Positions 23,999 to 37,885 of a stretch of 64,000 nt of DNA are shown one piece after another. The translations under genes and the position numbers were made by a program. The stretch's first letter is position 1, and each line of letters opens with the position of its first letter. Source of the stretch: Arabidopsis thaliana (taxonomy: Eukaryota > Streptophyta > Magnoliopsida > Brassicales > Brassicaceae); the NCBI RefSeq assembly GCF_000001735.4, contig NC_003076.8, positions 16,123,835 through 16,187,834 of the forward strand, given 5' to 3'. The notes under the pieces are model-generated. The model was given only the letters and a program-made list of their open reading frames with translations, had not been told where the DNA came from and did not search any database.

Positions 23999-25218
23999 GA
24001 AGTTGTTGCAGTCTTTCCTGCGATCGCTCCAGCTTCAGTTAACAGCGGAACCAACTTCCCATCTTTATGCAAGTTTGATGTTGCTACAACACATTGAAAA
24101 TCACAAACTTTTGTTTAGAATAACAGATTACAAGTCCTCACTCCGCTAACAAACAAACAAACAAACAAAAGTTTTGAAGGGAATTGCTCTAATCATCTTA
24201 CCATCACAGCCACCGATGTGATTTCCTCCTATAAACACATTAGGCACGGTACGTTGTCCTGTCCATTCTGCGAGACCTGATTGAATTTGGCTACCATCAC
24301 CTGTATTAAACAACACCATTTAATTATTCAAAAATAGCAGAACAATGCTTGAGTCTGGATTTTATCTACAACTCTGAATAAATGCAAAAACTCATATACT
24401 TGGATCAATAACTGCTTAGGGTAATGATCATATGCTTTCTGAAACTTTTTGACTTGTGGAAGATAAAACCACATGATCATGAGGCCCTATAGAAAACAAA
24501 GAAATTTTCAACTATGTGTTGACAAACAAATCCTACGCTTGGACCAAAAAAATCTACACATGGAACTCCAGCGAACTTTCTACAAAACGAAACCTTTACT
24601 TGGATCAATAAACAAAATCCAAACCTCGATACACAAGTAAGAGAACAATTCAAAGTTTCCAAAAACATCAAAAACAGAGAAATTTTCGATGATGGGTTCC
24701 AGAACAAAACACTATCCTTGGATCAAACAAAATCCTAAACTCGAATCACCGTAAACAAGCAATAGAACAACAAGTATACCATTCCAAAAACGTTATCAAC
24801 ACAGCAAATGAAACGAATTCATGATGAAAAAATCGGCGAAATTTACTTTCGGTGTCGAGCTCAACGGCCTTGAACTTAGCTCCCAATTGTTGCAAAAGCT
24901 CCTTCACTCTCACGCAATATGGACAATAAGTCTTGCTGCAAATTCCAGAAAAATTACCAATTAAATAACTCAAAATCATCCATTGGTACACAAAAGCGTC
25001 TAGATACATCCATGAATCGTTCATCGTATAAAATTTCCATGATGAAACACACATAATCGAATCCATATAAAGAAGCCAAAAACACAGATTCGAAGATTCA
25101 CAAACAAACAGTAATCGAGAGAATCGCGGGAAATTTTGTGCGAATAGAGAGAAGAGAGGAACCTGAAAACAACGACTGATTCGCTGTTAACGATCTCCTT
25201 AGCTTTCTGCATCGCCAT
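23992..25218 (-). CDS. GRXC2: Glutaredoxin C2 (CPYC-type, cytosolic dithiol glutaredoxin)
   Basis: Minus-strand exons 25218-25163, 24935-24847, 24300-24202 and 24083-23992 join to 111 residues. The active site CPYC is at residues 23-26 ([15 protein letters not shown]). The glutathione-binding TVPNVFIGG and the GGCD motif follow at about residues 65-80. The protein ends [16 protein letters not shown]. Family members reduce disulfides and remove glutathione adducts using glutathione; the dithiol class I form is cytosolic. No targeting peptide is seen. The second intron (24301-24846) contains internal repeats, listed separately. GRXC1 is the closest alternative; the CPYC rather than CGYC site argues for C2. 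Confidence 0.96.
24449..24790. repeat. Imperfect tandem repeats inside GRXC2 intron 2
   Basis: Words such as CTTGGATCAA..AACAAAATCC, AGAAATTTTC and AAGAGAACAA recur with a period of about 115-120 bp (24477, 24594, 24665, 24713). The first 22 bases (24449-24470) match exactly a segment at 23425-23446, outside the gene. Confidence 0.6.
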
Positions 25219-25319
25219 CTTCGTCGAGATTAGAGAACCCTAGTTTCGCTTGTTGGTTATCGATCTGATATTTTGAGGAGAAAGAAATGAAATTGAAGTA
25301 GTAAGAGAAGCGAATCAGT

Positions 25320-25434
25320 CGGCTTTATAAAAACGCTAAATGGATGATATTTGTAAACCGAGTCAAAAGTCAAAAAGTCATCAAGGTTCAAAATAAAACA
25401 AACGTTAGATTTGTTTAATGGGCTTTATTGGGCC
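25320..25434 (-). promoter_or_regulatory. GRXC2 promoter: TATA box and site II motifs
   Basis: On the minus strand a TTTTATAAAG box sits at about 25322-25332, 105 bp upstream of the ATG. Farther up are TGGGCT (25419-25424) and TGGGCC (25429-25434) as read on the plus strand. These match site II elements bound by TCP factors in housekeeping and growth-linked plant genes. Confidence 0.5.
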
Positions 25435-25439
25435 TTGTT

Positions 25440-26066
25440 TCTATCATTTTTCGATCGTCAGGTTGGTGAATGTCTGGCACGTTTAAATTGGAAATCTTTG
25501 CTAATTCAAGAACAGCTGATTTTTGTAAGCGGGATTTATAAAAATACTTTTTTCAATTTTTTCACGAATTTAATGATTAAATTATCTTTTATTTAATGAA
25601 AACATGTAATTAGAAACTAAAATTACAAAAATTTATTTTCACCCAAAAAAATAGTTTCCGTCAAAATTTTTCTCTCCACCAAATTACTAGGATAGAATGG
25701 ACCATTCTCTTTAAGGCAACGAGATCCTTCTAAAAATACTCTGCTTCAAGTAAATATGTATTGTCTCTGTTTCTCGCGAAATCTCTGGTGTTCGTACAGC
25801 TCTTACCTCAATCATATGCTTGGGCACTCAACCGGTGATTATGAAATCTGATTGTCAAATATCAATCAAGGCCATCAATTTACGATCACCCAATGTAGAG
25901 ATCCATATATGGTATTTTATCTGATATTTTCTTACTTGCTAGTTCTCTAAACTTTTGTAATTGTACGTTTGTCCCATATCTCCAAACTGCATAGCTGATT
26001 TTCTGGCAAAAACTATTCTCTAAACATTGTTTAAATGATATAAGATATGGATTGACAAAAAATAAG

Positions 26067-26101
<35 letters not shown>

Positions 26102-28190
26102 TATAAGTATCAAATTAATTAGGCTGTGATAGAAATCAATCTTTCAGATTATATGTTTCGTCATGTAAGCATTTTTGAACTTTTTATGTTTCTAAATTTC
26201 CACATATATATAGTAATATTTTGAGAGATTGACACGAATAACACCAAAACAATTTTACTTACAAGATATCATATGATCATGTGTTAATAAAAAAACTTAT
26301 CATATGATTTTTTCCAATGTAAACTTAAAACTAAAATGAATCTACGTGAACAAACTTTAAATCAAATATCAAATATAGCAAACGTAGCCCGGAATTGACC
26401 TTAGTAAAAATATTAATTTCGATCAGTCTTTAGTCTTAGTTGTTGGTTTTGTTCATTGTTTTTTTTTTGTAAGGCCTTAGTTATGACCCAAACATTGTTT
26501 CCATTTAGTTCTTAGTTAATGAAACCATTTTATAAACATTTACCACATACTATTAAAAAAATTGAAACGAAGTTACAACTTACAAATAGTTTAAGACGTC
26601 CATGCAAACACTAAAAATCAATTTGATCAATTAGTTTTTCCTTAGTAGATTTATATCCTTAACGTGTGGTGTAGAGTTCTTAAGCTAAATGTTCGTTCAA
26701 GAAAAACTATTTGTGGTTGGGTCCATTGATTTGTTGTACTAGAAAAACGAAGTAATTTGTGATGGAATTTAATGTTGCAACGAGACTTATCAGTACTTTG
26801 GTGTGGCCTAAAGCCGTAGGTCTAAAGAATTAATAAATTCTTGGCCCTAATTAACTTTTTAAAACAGATTTAAATACTATTCTATGTTGATTATGAAACT
26901 GTAGGATATTTTATATTATGAAACTTTAATAGATACACATTATAAGTCATAAATAACACTAGAACAACAAAAAAAAGAAAAAGAAACAAAAAACAACTTA
27001 GGTTGATTAAGTCTTATTGTTTTCAATATTTGTGTCTCAAACCTCTAGACAACATTTATATATTTGACTCCAAAAATCATATGTAACGTTGTATTCCGAT
27101 CATCCGATGAGTACGAATCGAGTCAGTAATTGAGGCGATGATTATTGAATTTAGCTGCACCCAACCTAACCTTACCCCACCTTCTTAACGAGTTAGCCAC
27201 CGACGCATAAATTAGGACCGCCCATTTATTGATTTCTGATCAGGACACTTTTGTATTTGAAATATTATGCTATGGTTTATTGATTAATAGTTCATACACA
27301 ACTCGTAACAATGTTTTTTTAAAAATAGAATCTTAATAACAACTTTAAGAAAAAAACAAAAAATAATAATCTGTAAATGGATTTTTTCCCTGAAATTTTC
27401 CATGATCCAAAAAAACCATTACAAATTTCGTTCTCAATACAATTAAATCAGTATGAATGTCTGAAGTATGATCTCACACTAATTTTGTAGTCAATACTAT
27501 TACTCTTACAACTGTACACGTTTTCACATCGCCTTAACTCCAGGATTCTCTATCATGATCCATCATCCATGTCTCTATCGTTTATCTGTATCCATTCGTT
27601 TAGATCACATCATCAATTAATTCATTCAAATAGATGTTTTTTTTTACTTAAAAGAGTGATTATATGCATTCAAATTGTGAAGCTCTATATATTACGCTAT
27701 AGCAAGAAACGAAACGTACTGTTTTCCCCTATTGGTGACCGCTCTGTTTTTTTCTGGATCAACGTAATCTCTTCTTTCTTTTTATCCGTTGGAACTTAAT
27801 TAGTTAAATATTTGATGCTGGGTCATAATTCGTCCAATCTATTTCGCCACAACGATGAAAACTTTACAAATGAAAAAAAAAAAAAAATTAACCAAGGTAA
27901 AATTTTGATATTCATTTCATAATCCACTTTTTTTTTTAGTTAATATCTTAGAATGAATAGTAGTTTTGTAATTAATTAATCAAGAATTAAAAAAAGTTCT
28001 ATCAAAATCTAAATATATAGTCTTTTGTTTGTAATATGTTCTGCTTTTTACAAATATGGACTTTTGGTATCAATCATATTCACTTGTTCAGTATTATTCG
28101 AATTTCTTGAATCATATAAAAACGAATTATGTAATAAAACGATATAACAAATACTGTGGCCGGTCCTAATGTCAATTGTCATATAACTAT
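25440..28190. other. Intergenic region between GRXC2 and CRK42
   Basis: No supported gene. It has a 30-base poly-A run at about 26070-26099 and a C/A-rich cluster of MYB AC-element-like words at 27159-27183. TATA-rich sequence appears just before CRK42. Confidence 0.6.
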
Positions 28191-28195
28191 ATAGT

Positions 28196-28208
28196 ATATA
28201 TATATAAA
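28196..28208 (+). promoter_or_regulatory. TATA box region of CRK42
   Basis: ATATATATATAAACC lies about 80 bp before the CRK42 start codon and is the only strong TATA-like run near it. Confidence 0.45.
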
Positions 28209-28286
28209 CCTTTCTGCAAATACAATCCTATATTTAAATACCAACATCCACAAGATAAGTAAAAACAGAAAAAAAAACTTTAAAAA

Positions 28287-31204
<2,918 letters not shown>

Positions 31205-31651
31205 TGATTTTTTTGCCTAGAATATATTTCACCATTTTTTGAGGTAGGTGTATAAAAAAGTCATCTGATTGCATATAGAATTATTGAGTAAACTAATTTC
31301 CCTAAGCGGAAATACAACATGTGAATTACCCCGGTAGCAGTACAAACAAAGATTTTGTAAACTGATTACAATATATCCTTCATCAACAAAACACTAACCA
31401 TTAAAGACATCTTGTAGACTCTCATTTGTTCTAAAATATATTCAAACAAAACGTTTGAAATCATACCTCACACAAGCCAAGACACATTCCTTTTGGTTCT
31501 TGATTCCAAAGATAACAATTCCTTCATACATCAAGAAAACAATTACACAATCAAAATTCAGTTCAGTTAAGCACACAACACACTTTAAACTGATGTATCC
31601 AAATTCAAATATATAAAATGTAAGATTAAAACCGAGATACGTACACGCAAA
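31205..31651. other. Intergenic 3' flank between convergent CRK42 and COX5C
   Basis: AT-rich sequence holding the 3' ends of the two convergent genes. I see no other feature. Confidence 0.6.
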
Positions 31652-31849
31652 CTACTCATCTTCGACGACAACACTAATTTCTCCCTTCTCGAGTAAATCA
31701 TAGAACTCCTTCGTTCGTCTTTGGTTGTTCCAATGATGCATTTTCCACAGCCCTCCAACCGCAAAGCCGAGCGTTATTCCATATATGATCTCTTTAACTA
31801 CGCTTGGTCCTTTATAAACAGCCTTTCCGATCTTCTGAACATTAGCCAT
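31652..31849 (-). CDS. Cytochrome c oxidase subunit 5C family protein
   Basis: A 65-residue protein, MANVQKIGKAVYKGPSVVKE then a single membrane span (IIYGITLGFAVGGLWKMHHW) and an acidic tail. This is the whole length of plant COX5C, a small nuclear-encoded subunit of complex IV in the inner mitochondrial membrane. The coding part is one exon. A likely 5' UTR intron has its donor at 32358-32359 on the minus strand (ACAG|GTATG), matching the leader introns known for this family. Probably AT5G40382, which UniProt lists, as I recall, as putative subunit 5C-4; one of several paralogues. Confidence 0.9.
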   Translation of the reverse strand: MANVQKIGKAVYKGPSVVKEIIYGITLGFAVGGLWKMHHWNNQRRTKEFYDLLEKGEISVVVEDE

Positions 31850-32460
31850 CTAGGTTACCTAAATATTGCAGTTAACAGAAGTCAGAACATAATATACACA
31901 AATTTTTACTGCAGTGTCCTAAAATATAGCAAAGCTCCATTCTCTTACACAAATATACTACATGGCATCCATTTCAGTATTATTGGCCTTTACGTTTTCA
32001 TAGTAAACTATCACATCGTTTCAAAGTCCAAATTTGCAGTTGTGGAAAAACAAATTATCAATTGAAAATTGTAATAGTTTTCTGTTTTTCTTTTTTGGAT
32101 CTTAAAATATATGCAAAATTCAGCAAAACGCTAACGCAAACTGATTTTTACAACTAGGTTAAAAAATTGTTCAAGATGTTAAAATTGTGAGTTTAGAATT
32201 GAAGCAAATATAGTTTGTTGCACTGTGTATAATATACTAATGATATTCAATAAATGGATATGCAAAGCAAGAAAGATGGTAGCATGACACAACTATACAA
32301 GGGACAATGATTCGAGAAAACGAATTAATTGGAAAATTTGTGTAAATCACTAGACATACCTGTAGATTAAAACCAGAGATATTGAAGGAAAAGAGAGAAG
32401 CTTCAAGATTCTCATAAGACTAGAAAGATCTCACATAGTATAAAGCAAGAGGCATAATCT
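31850..32460 (-). promoter_or_regulatory. 5' UTR, leader intron and promoter of COX5C
   Basis: The intron appears to run from 32359 down to just before the ATG; the acceptor could be the TATTTAG or ACCTAG immediately upstream. The first untranslated exon would lie at about 32360-32440. In Arabidopsis COX5C genes the leader intron strongly raises expression. Confidence 0.45.
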
Positions 32461-32889
32461 AGTGCTACGCACTTTGGAGTGTCACCTTTTTTTTTCCTAA
32501 CAACGGTGAAGATTGAAGATTCGATGATCAACGGCTTGTTTGCGAGTTCATGTGCTTAGTTTGACAACTGTAACACAAGTCAGCGCCGGTGAGAGCCACG
32601 TGTGTGGAAGTATGAGTTTGGTTCACCATTGATTTTTTTTTTTCTTTCCAAACTTATAACCGGATAGTAGTCATGGACAAGATCGAACCGGTTCTTGGGT
32701 TAATTAGAGTCATTAGACAGTTTTTGAGTTAATGAATATACTGTATATATATGTATTGTTATAGGATTTAGTTTCTCGATTTTTCTGCATTTTTGTTGTT
32801 TCATATGTTGTTTGGACAATTTTATGTCTTCCGGCTCTGTTCTCCAACTTTTTAGATGAAAACTTCTCAAATATCAACAATAAGCAGTA

Positions 32890-33385
32890 CAATTTTGTTC
32901 TATGGAAGTAAGAATTGGGTTGCAAACCTCTTTCTGGTTTAATAAGTGGTGTTCACTAGGACAGCTACACAGTCTTTTGGGAGACCGCGGTTTCATTGAA
33001 TTTGGACTTCGATCCACATTCACTATAATAGATGCTCTCCGCCTCCACCGGCGTAGACACCATCGCACTGCAAACCTAAACAAGGTTGAGCTCGAATTGG
33101 ATCGCTTTAGGAACAGAGTCCTCAGCTCAGAGAACGATGTTGCTGCTCTTTGGCGTGGCTTGGAAGACAAGTTTCGACCCAAATTCTCCGCAAAAGAAAC
33201 TTGGGCTCTAATAAGGTCTCCAAATCCTCTGCAGTCGTGGTCTAAAGGTATCTGATTCAAGAACTCAACCCCGAAGTTCTCGTTTTTTATCAGGCTGGCC
33301 ACTCTGAATCGCCTCTCCACCGAAGACAGAATGCAAGCTTTAAATCGAGGAGCATTTCGAAACCCCACAAGCAGCACATTTCGAA
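32890..33385 (+). mobile_element. LINE (non-LTR retrotransposon) relic, zf-RVT region of the reverse transcriptase ORF
   Basis: The frame starting at 32902 reads SFWFNKWCSLGQLHSLLGDR and later WRGLEDKFRPKFSAKETWAL and SPNPLQSWSKGI. These are the conserved C-terminal zinc-binding region of plant LINE reverse transcriptases. A stop at about 33253 (TGA where the family has TGG) interrupts it; the same frame continues as FKNSTPKFSFFIRLATLNRL to about 33385. No catalytic palm domain or poly-A tail is present. It is a dead 5'-truncated and 3'-truncated fragment. Confidence 0.82.
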
Positions 33386-33990
33386 ACTTAGAAGATCAAG
33401 ATATGCACCACTTTTATTTATATGCGACAGTAAAACATCTGGTGTAGAATGTAACAGAGTGTAATGTTAAAGAAATAACACAAAACACAAAGAGACTGAT
33501 CTGAAAGAATGTGTGAGTATTATCCATGACTTGTATCTAAGCAGAAAAATGAGGACCTTTACAAAGACATAAGAGAGAAATGTAAGCAGAACAAGGTACA
33601 CTAACTATGTATGTAGGTTCCCATGTTTCTCTTGCTCTCTCTGTTTGGTTAAAAACAGTTCAAGTGTGTGGCTAGAAATGCAGAGAAGCTAACTTTAGTC
33701 ATCGGCAAAGATTATCTAAAAAAACATCTTAACATAAAACATATGAATAGCCATCAGATTGTTTGCTGTTACTTAGACCGAAAAAGATGCATTTGATACT
33801 AATTAGCCGTTACAACAAAATCCAAAAGAAGATAAACCAAAAAGTCATAAAGGTTCCAACACAAAACCAAAAAGATAAACATAGGCAAATGCATCTCTAA
33901 ATAGATATAGACTAAACATATTTAGCCATCAAAGAGCTCACCTCATGCAAAACGTCAATCTTCTGCAAAACGTCACCACTTTTCTTTTTC
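33386..33990. other. Intergenic region downstream of MIR866
   Basis: No open frame or repeat of note. On the minus strand this would be 3' of the miR866 hairpin and may contain the rest of its primary transcript. Confidence 0.4.
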
Positions 33991-33997
33991 ACAATAT

Positions 33998-34107
33998 ACT
34001 TACTCTTCAAAGACGGATTTTGTTAACGAAATGATTCACACGAGATCGTGTTTCTTCAAGGGTGTGAATCATTTAGTTAACAAAATCCGTTCCTTGAAAA
34101 GTAAGAA
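33998..34107 (-). ncRNA. MIR866: MIR866 microRNA precursor
   Basis: A near-perfect foldback: the arm at 33999-34041 pairs with 34062-34106 around a loop of about 20 bases. On the minus strand, bases 34097-34077 match the 21-nt miR866-5p I remember (starting TCAAGGAACGG). Bases 34023-34004 match the 20-nt miR866-3p (starting ACAAAATCCGTC). This is a recently evolved, Brassicaceae-limited miRNA. The precursor is not in any coding gene. Confidence 0.92.
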
Positions 34108-34248
34108 TAGATGATGATGATTGATGAATTGAAGAAAAATAAGAGACGTGATGATGATTAAATCGGAGAAGAGTTCTCTTTTTTTTTGTAAGAGGAGTCG
34201 AAAGAGAAAAAGAAAACAAACTAGGGTTAATGACTTTGGGTTTTAGGC

Positions 34249-34258
34249 TTATATATAG
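34249..34258 (-). promoter_or_regulatory. TATA box probably serving MIR866
   Basis: On the minus strand GCTATATATAAGCC lies about 145 bp upstream of the hairpin, with no other minus-strand gene to serve. A pol II start near 34220 would follow. Confidence 0.5.
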
Positions 34259-34259
34259 C

Positions 34260-37200
34260 TGCAGATTTTAACAAACCGGTCGGTCCGATTATCGAACCGA
34301 TCCGATTGCCGAAATTAATTTCGCCGATACAGTTTCTTCGATCACCACCGATAACCAAAATTATCGGTTAATCGAGTCGGTTTGCTCGGTTCATGTCCTC
34401 AGGTCTAAGAGGGAGTAGTCTGTTCAAATTTTCAATTGTCTTTTCGAATCTCCCTTTTTTTATTTGATTATTTGCATGCGATTAATGTAAAACTTTTTTG
34501 AACTGTTAAAAACAACAAAAAGTAGTTCACTTAATTAATTAATACAATAATGTGAGAAATACGTTTAGTGAGATAGTCAGAAAGTTGGTTTGATGTTTAA
34601 ACATTTAAATATAAAATTATTACATTTTTGGTTTGATATAAATTTTGTTAATTAAATTGATTGTATTTAAAATTTGATAGAAACTATTTATTTGAATATC
34701 AATTTTGATAGCATTTCTTAGTTTCAACAATGTGGTAAATTACCATGTTTTAAAGATTTAACCTAATAATCTAAAATTTATAATAAGCTTGTAAAATTTT
34801 TATAATTATGAACTTTTAAATTTAAATCCAAAACTCTAAAATATAAACATGAATTTTAATCCCTAAAACATAAATTTTAACCATAAATTTAAACAATTAA
34901 ATAATTTTTTTTATTGAAAATTTAATTATTTTTTAATTACCCTTTAATTAGGTAGGTGCAGCTACTTTTTTTCTTTTCCTTCTTTTTCTCTGTGAAGCTA
35001 CTCGTTGATTGTACTAAAAAGTGTAAAATAATACTCTGTTTAGTCGGTGCAAGAAATAGAAATGTAACTGCTTCAGACGACCGTTGGATTTCTTTATTCA
35101 TCAGTTTTTTGATTAAGCGTTGGCTTATTTTTAACAACTCCACGTGCAATTCTCTTATAAACAAATGGTTATCCAAACGCAAATTCCTTGACCAAATCTT
35201 TTTGGTCGGTTTGTTTATTACAAAAAAAGAAATAGACAAGATCAAGGGAATTAGATAGTACGTGGCATAATCCCCCGTTGGTCCTTTGAATGTTCTTACT
35301 TAGCTCTGGAGTGACAATTCAAATCCTTTGCATAAGTCACCTCACTAACATCTCTGGTCACATGAACGAACTCTTATTTACAAAGCAGGGTCTCTCTCAT
35401 CATTTTTTTTTAAATGACAATGCATATGTGGTCTCTGTTCGGTCGATTACATTTGACCAAGTGAGTGTTCATCTTTGTAATCATGTTGGCATTCAATCCC
35501 GAGTCTCTTCCATCATCATAAACTATATCAAACAAACTAACAATGATCAAGCATTATTTTTTCTCTCTTTTTTCTGGGTTTATATTGATATTGAAACACA
35601 ATTACTAAAAGTATTATATATTAAAAAGATTTTTTGTATTTATCAGTTAAACTAAAAACCTAAAATGCTCATTTCTTTAGTTGAAATAGTGTTTACCAGT
35701 TGCAATAAAAATATAAAATTAAACCAAAGTTTCAAGGTTTTATTTTTTAATGAGTTAATCTTTCGAGATTCTATAAATTAATATTTATTAGTTTGTAGAT
35801 ATATTTACGCAAAATACAGTACTATGTTATTTTTAGATTTTTTTTTTATTAAAACTTTTTTAGGTTTTGTTCTTTGCATATTTAGTTATGTTTTTTTTAC
35901 TTCTTTAATTTCTTTTTCTCCAACATATTATGTTAACGTAGATACGAGGCTTAATTCAATTTTTCTTTACATAAATCTAAGCAATGACTTTTCATCTACA
36001 AAGTTTTTTAAAATCAACTATAACTGATCAAATACGTAAAGAGTTATGTGAATACAAAAGAAATCATATCAATTGTACTCAAAAGGAGTTATAATTGTTG
36101 ATTGAACAGAAGTTATATACAAAATTTAGTCACACAATCTGAAACAGACTCAAGCGATCAGCTGAATATCTATCATAAATGATGAAATAAAAAAAATTAG
36201 AGATTAACTTCAAAAAAATTCAAACTTAAAAAAAAAACAAATAACATTATAATACTAAATTTTTTTAAAAATATATGTTTAAGATTTATGATTATTAATT
36301 TATGATATTATTAGGAGCATATTTTTATATAGAGATTTCAAAAAAAAAATTATCTTATTATCTGATCGATTTTGGTTAATTTTTATATTTACACAGAACC
36401 GATAAAATTTATTAATTTATAGAATATTAATTTAGAGTTTCTATTGTATAATACTAAATATTGGAAAATCTAAACCTAAATCTAAGGCATTTCCTTAAAT
36501 TAAATATAACATGAAAATAGCCCTAGTAGCATTTATAAATCCACCGAGAATCGGCATAATTTTTTTGTACAATGAAGTTAGTTGAGTTAATGAACAAATT
36601 TATTATGACCAAAAAATGGAAATAAAATATCATAATTGGTTCAATTTTTTTAATTGGTTCAAAATTCAATATATAAAAATTAAAATCTTAATTAAATCCC
36701 AGAATCTCATAAATAATTTTGGGTCCGACTAGTGACCTATAAAGGAATACAAGGAATGAAAAGAAACATAACTAAAAAGGAACAAACAAGAAAATAAAAA
36801 AATGATAAAATAAGAATGAAGAGGAATGGGTGTGGAAGAAAAATAGAACAAATGTTACTGTAAATGATAACCAAAACATAGAACAAATAGTAACAAAAAT
36901 TAATAAATAAATAATTTATTTTCTAAATTAAATATTAAATATAAGACGAAAATAATTTAATTTTTAATTAATAAATGTTTAATTTGTTTTTTTGTCTGTT
37001 TCTCATCAAATTTGGGAAGGAATAATTTTCTTGTACGATTCCTCAAAAAATAAGGAATGATTAGGAATAGTGTGGGGTACACATATTACAATTTAGAAAA
37101 AAATTATTGCTGAATGGTGAAAAAAGAAAAAAAACAATAAGGAACGTGTTGTTCCTACCCATTCTTTTCTTAAAAAATGTTCACCAATTGGACCCTTTAT

Positions 37201-37800
37201 TTTCTCTGAAGAGGAATCTGACGATATAAGCCAATCATCATCTAATGCCTAAAACGTTTCAAAACATTAACCATCCGAATCAATTAAATTTTCAGACAAT
37301 AAAGTTATCTTTTCCAAATATATTATGGATATATATACCCATCGTCACATTTCTTTTCTCTAATTTCCATATCAAAACTAAAATGAATATAACAAGTTGA
37401 GTGAGGATATTTTTAAATTAATAAGGAATGATTTTCATTGGTCAATCCGTGGAAATTACATTGTCGGTAGGTCAATTAAAGGCGCAATTATGATGCAATA
37501 TATAAAAATTTAGAAATATTAAGAGCCATGTGACTAGAACCATGTATACAATATTTTATTTCCCTTCGTATTAAATCACCAACGACCAAATCTAAAGGTA
37601 GCAAATCAAACAGCCCCACAAATATATCAAAATATATAAAGAAGTAATTAAATTAACAAAAACGAAGAAAGTATAGGTTTCACTCTCTTACTCATTCCTT
37701 ACATGTCGACCAATAATTCTATAAGTATCTAATGACATTTCCTATCTTTCTTTCAATCCATAATCTTATCATATAATCAAATTCGGGAAAGTTTTTAAGT
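34260..37800. other. Intergenic region between MIR866 and RS5
   Basis: Very AT-rich. Short CCGAT/CGGTT-type words cluster at 34270-34400. A segment at about 36740-37180 has several GGAATG/CATTCC words near both ends and an AT-rich middle. That could be an old non-autonomous DNA transposon, but I could not define its ends. No supported gene. Confidence 0.5.
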
Positions 37801-37810
37801 TTCATAAACT

Positions 37811-37820
37811 CTATAAATTA
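37811..37820 (+). promoter_or_regulatory. TATA box of RS5
   Basis: CTATAAATTA lies 75 bp before the ATG, implying a short leader of about 45 bases. Confidence 0.6.
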
Positions 37821-37885
37821 CTCTCTACCATCTTAACCTAAAAAACATTCTCAATCCTTTGTCCAAAATCTTGCATATCGGCAAA

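Noticed and set aside
35290-35655. 121-codon plus-strand open frame
   Set aside because: AT-rich with no recognisable motif or splice context; treated as chance.
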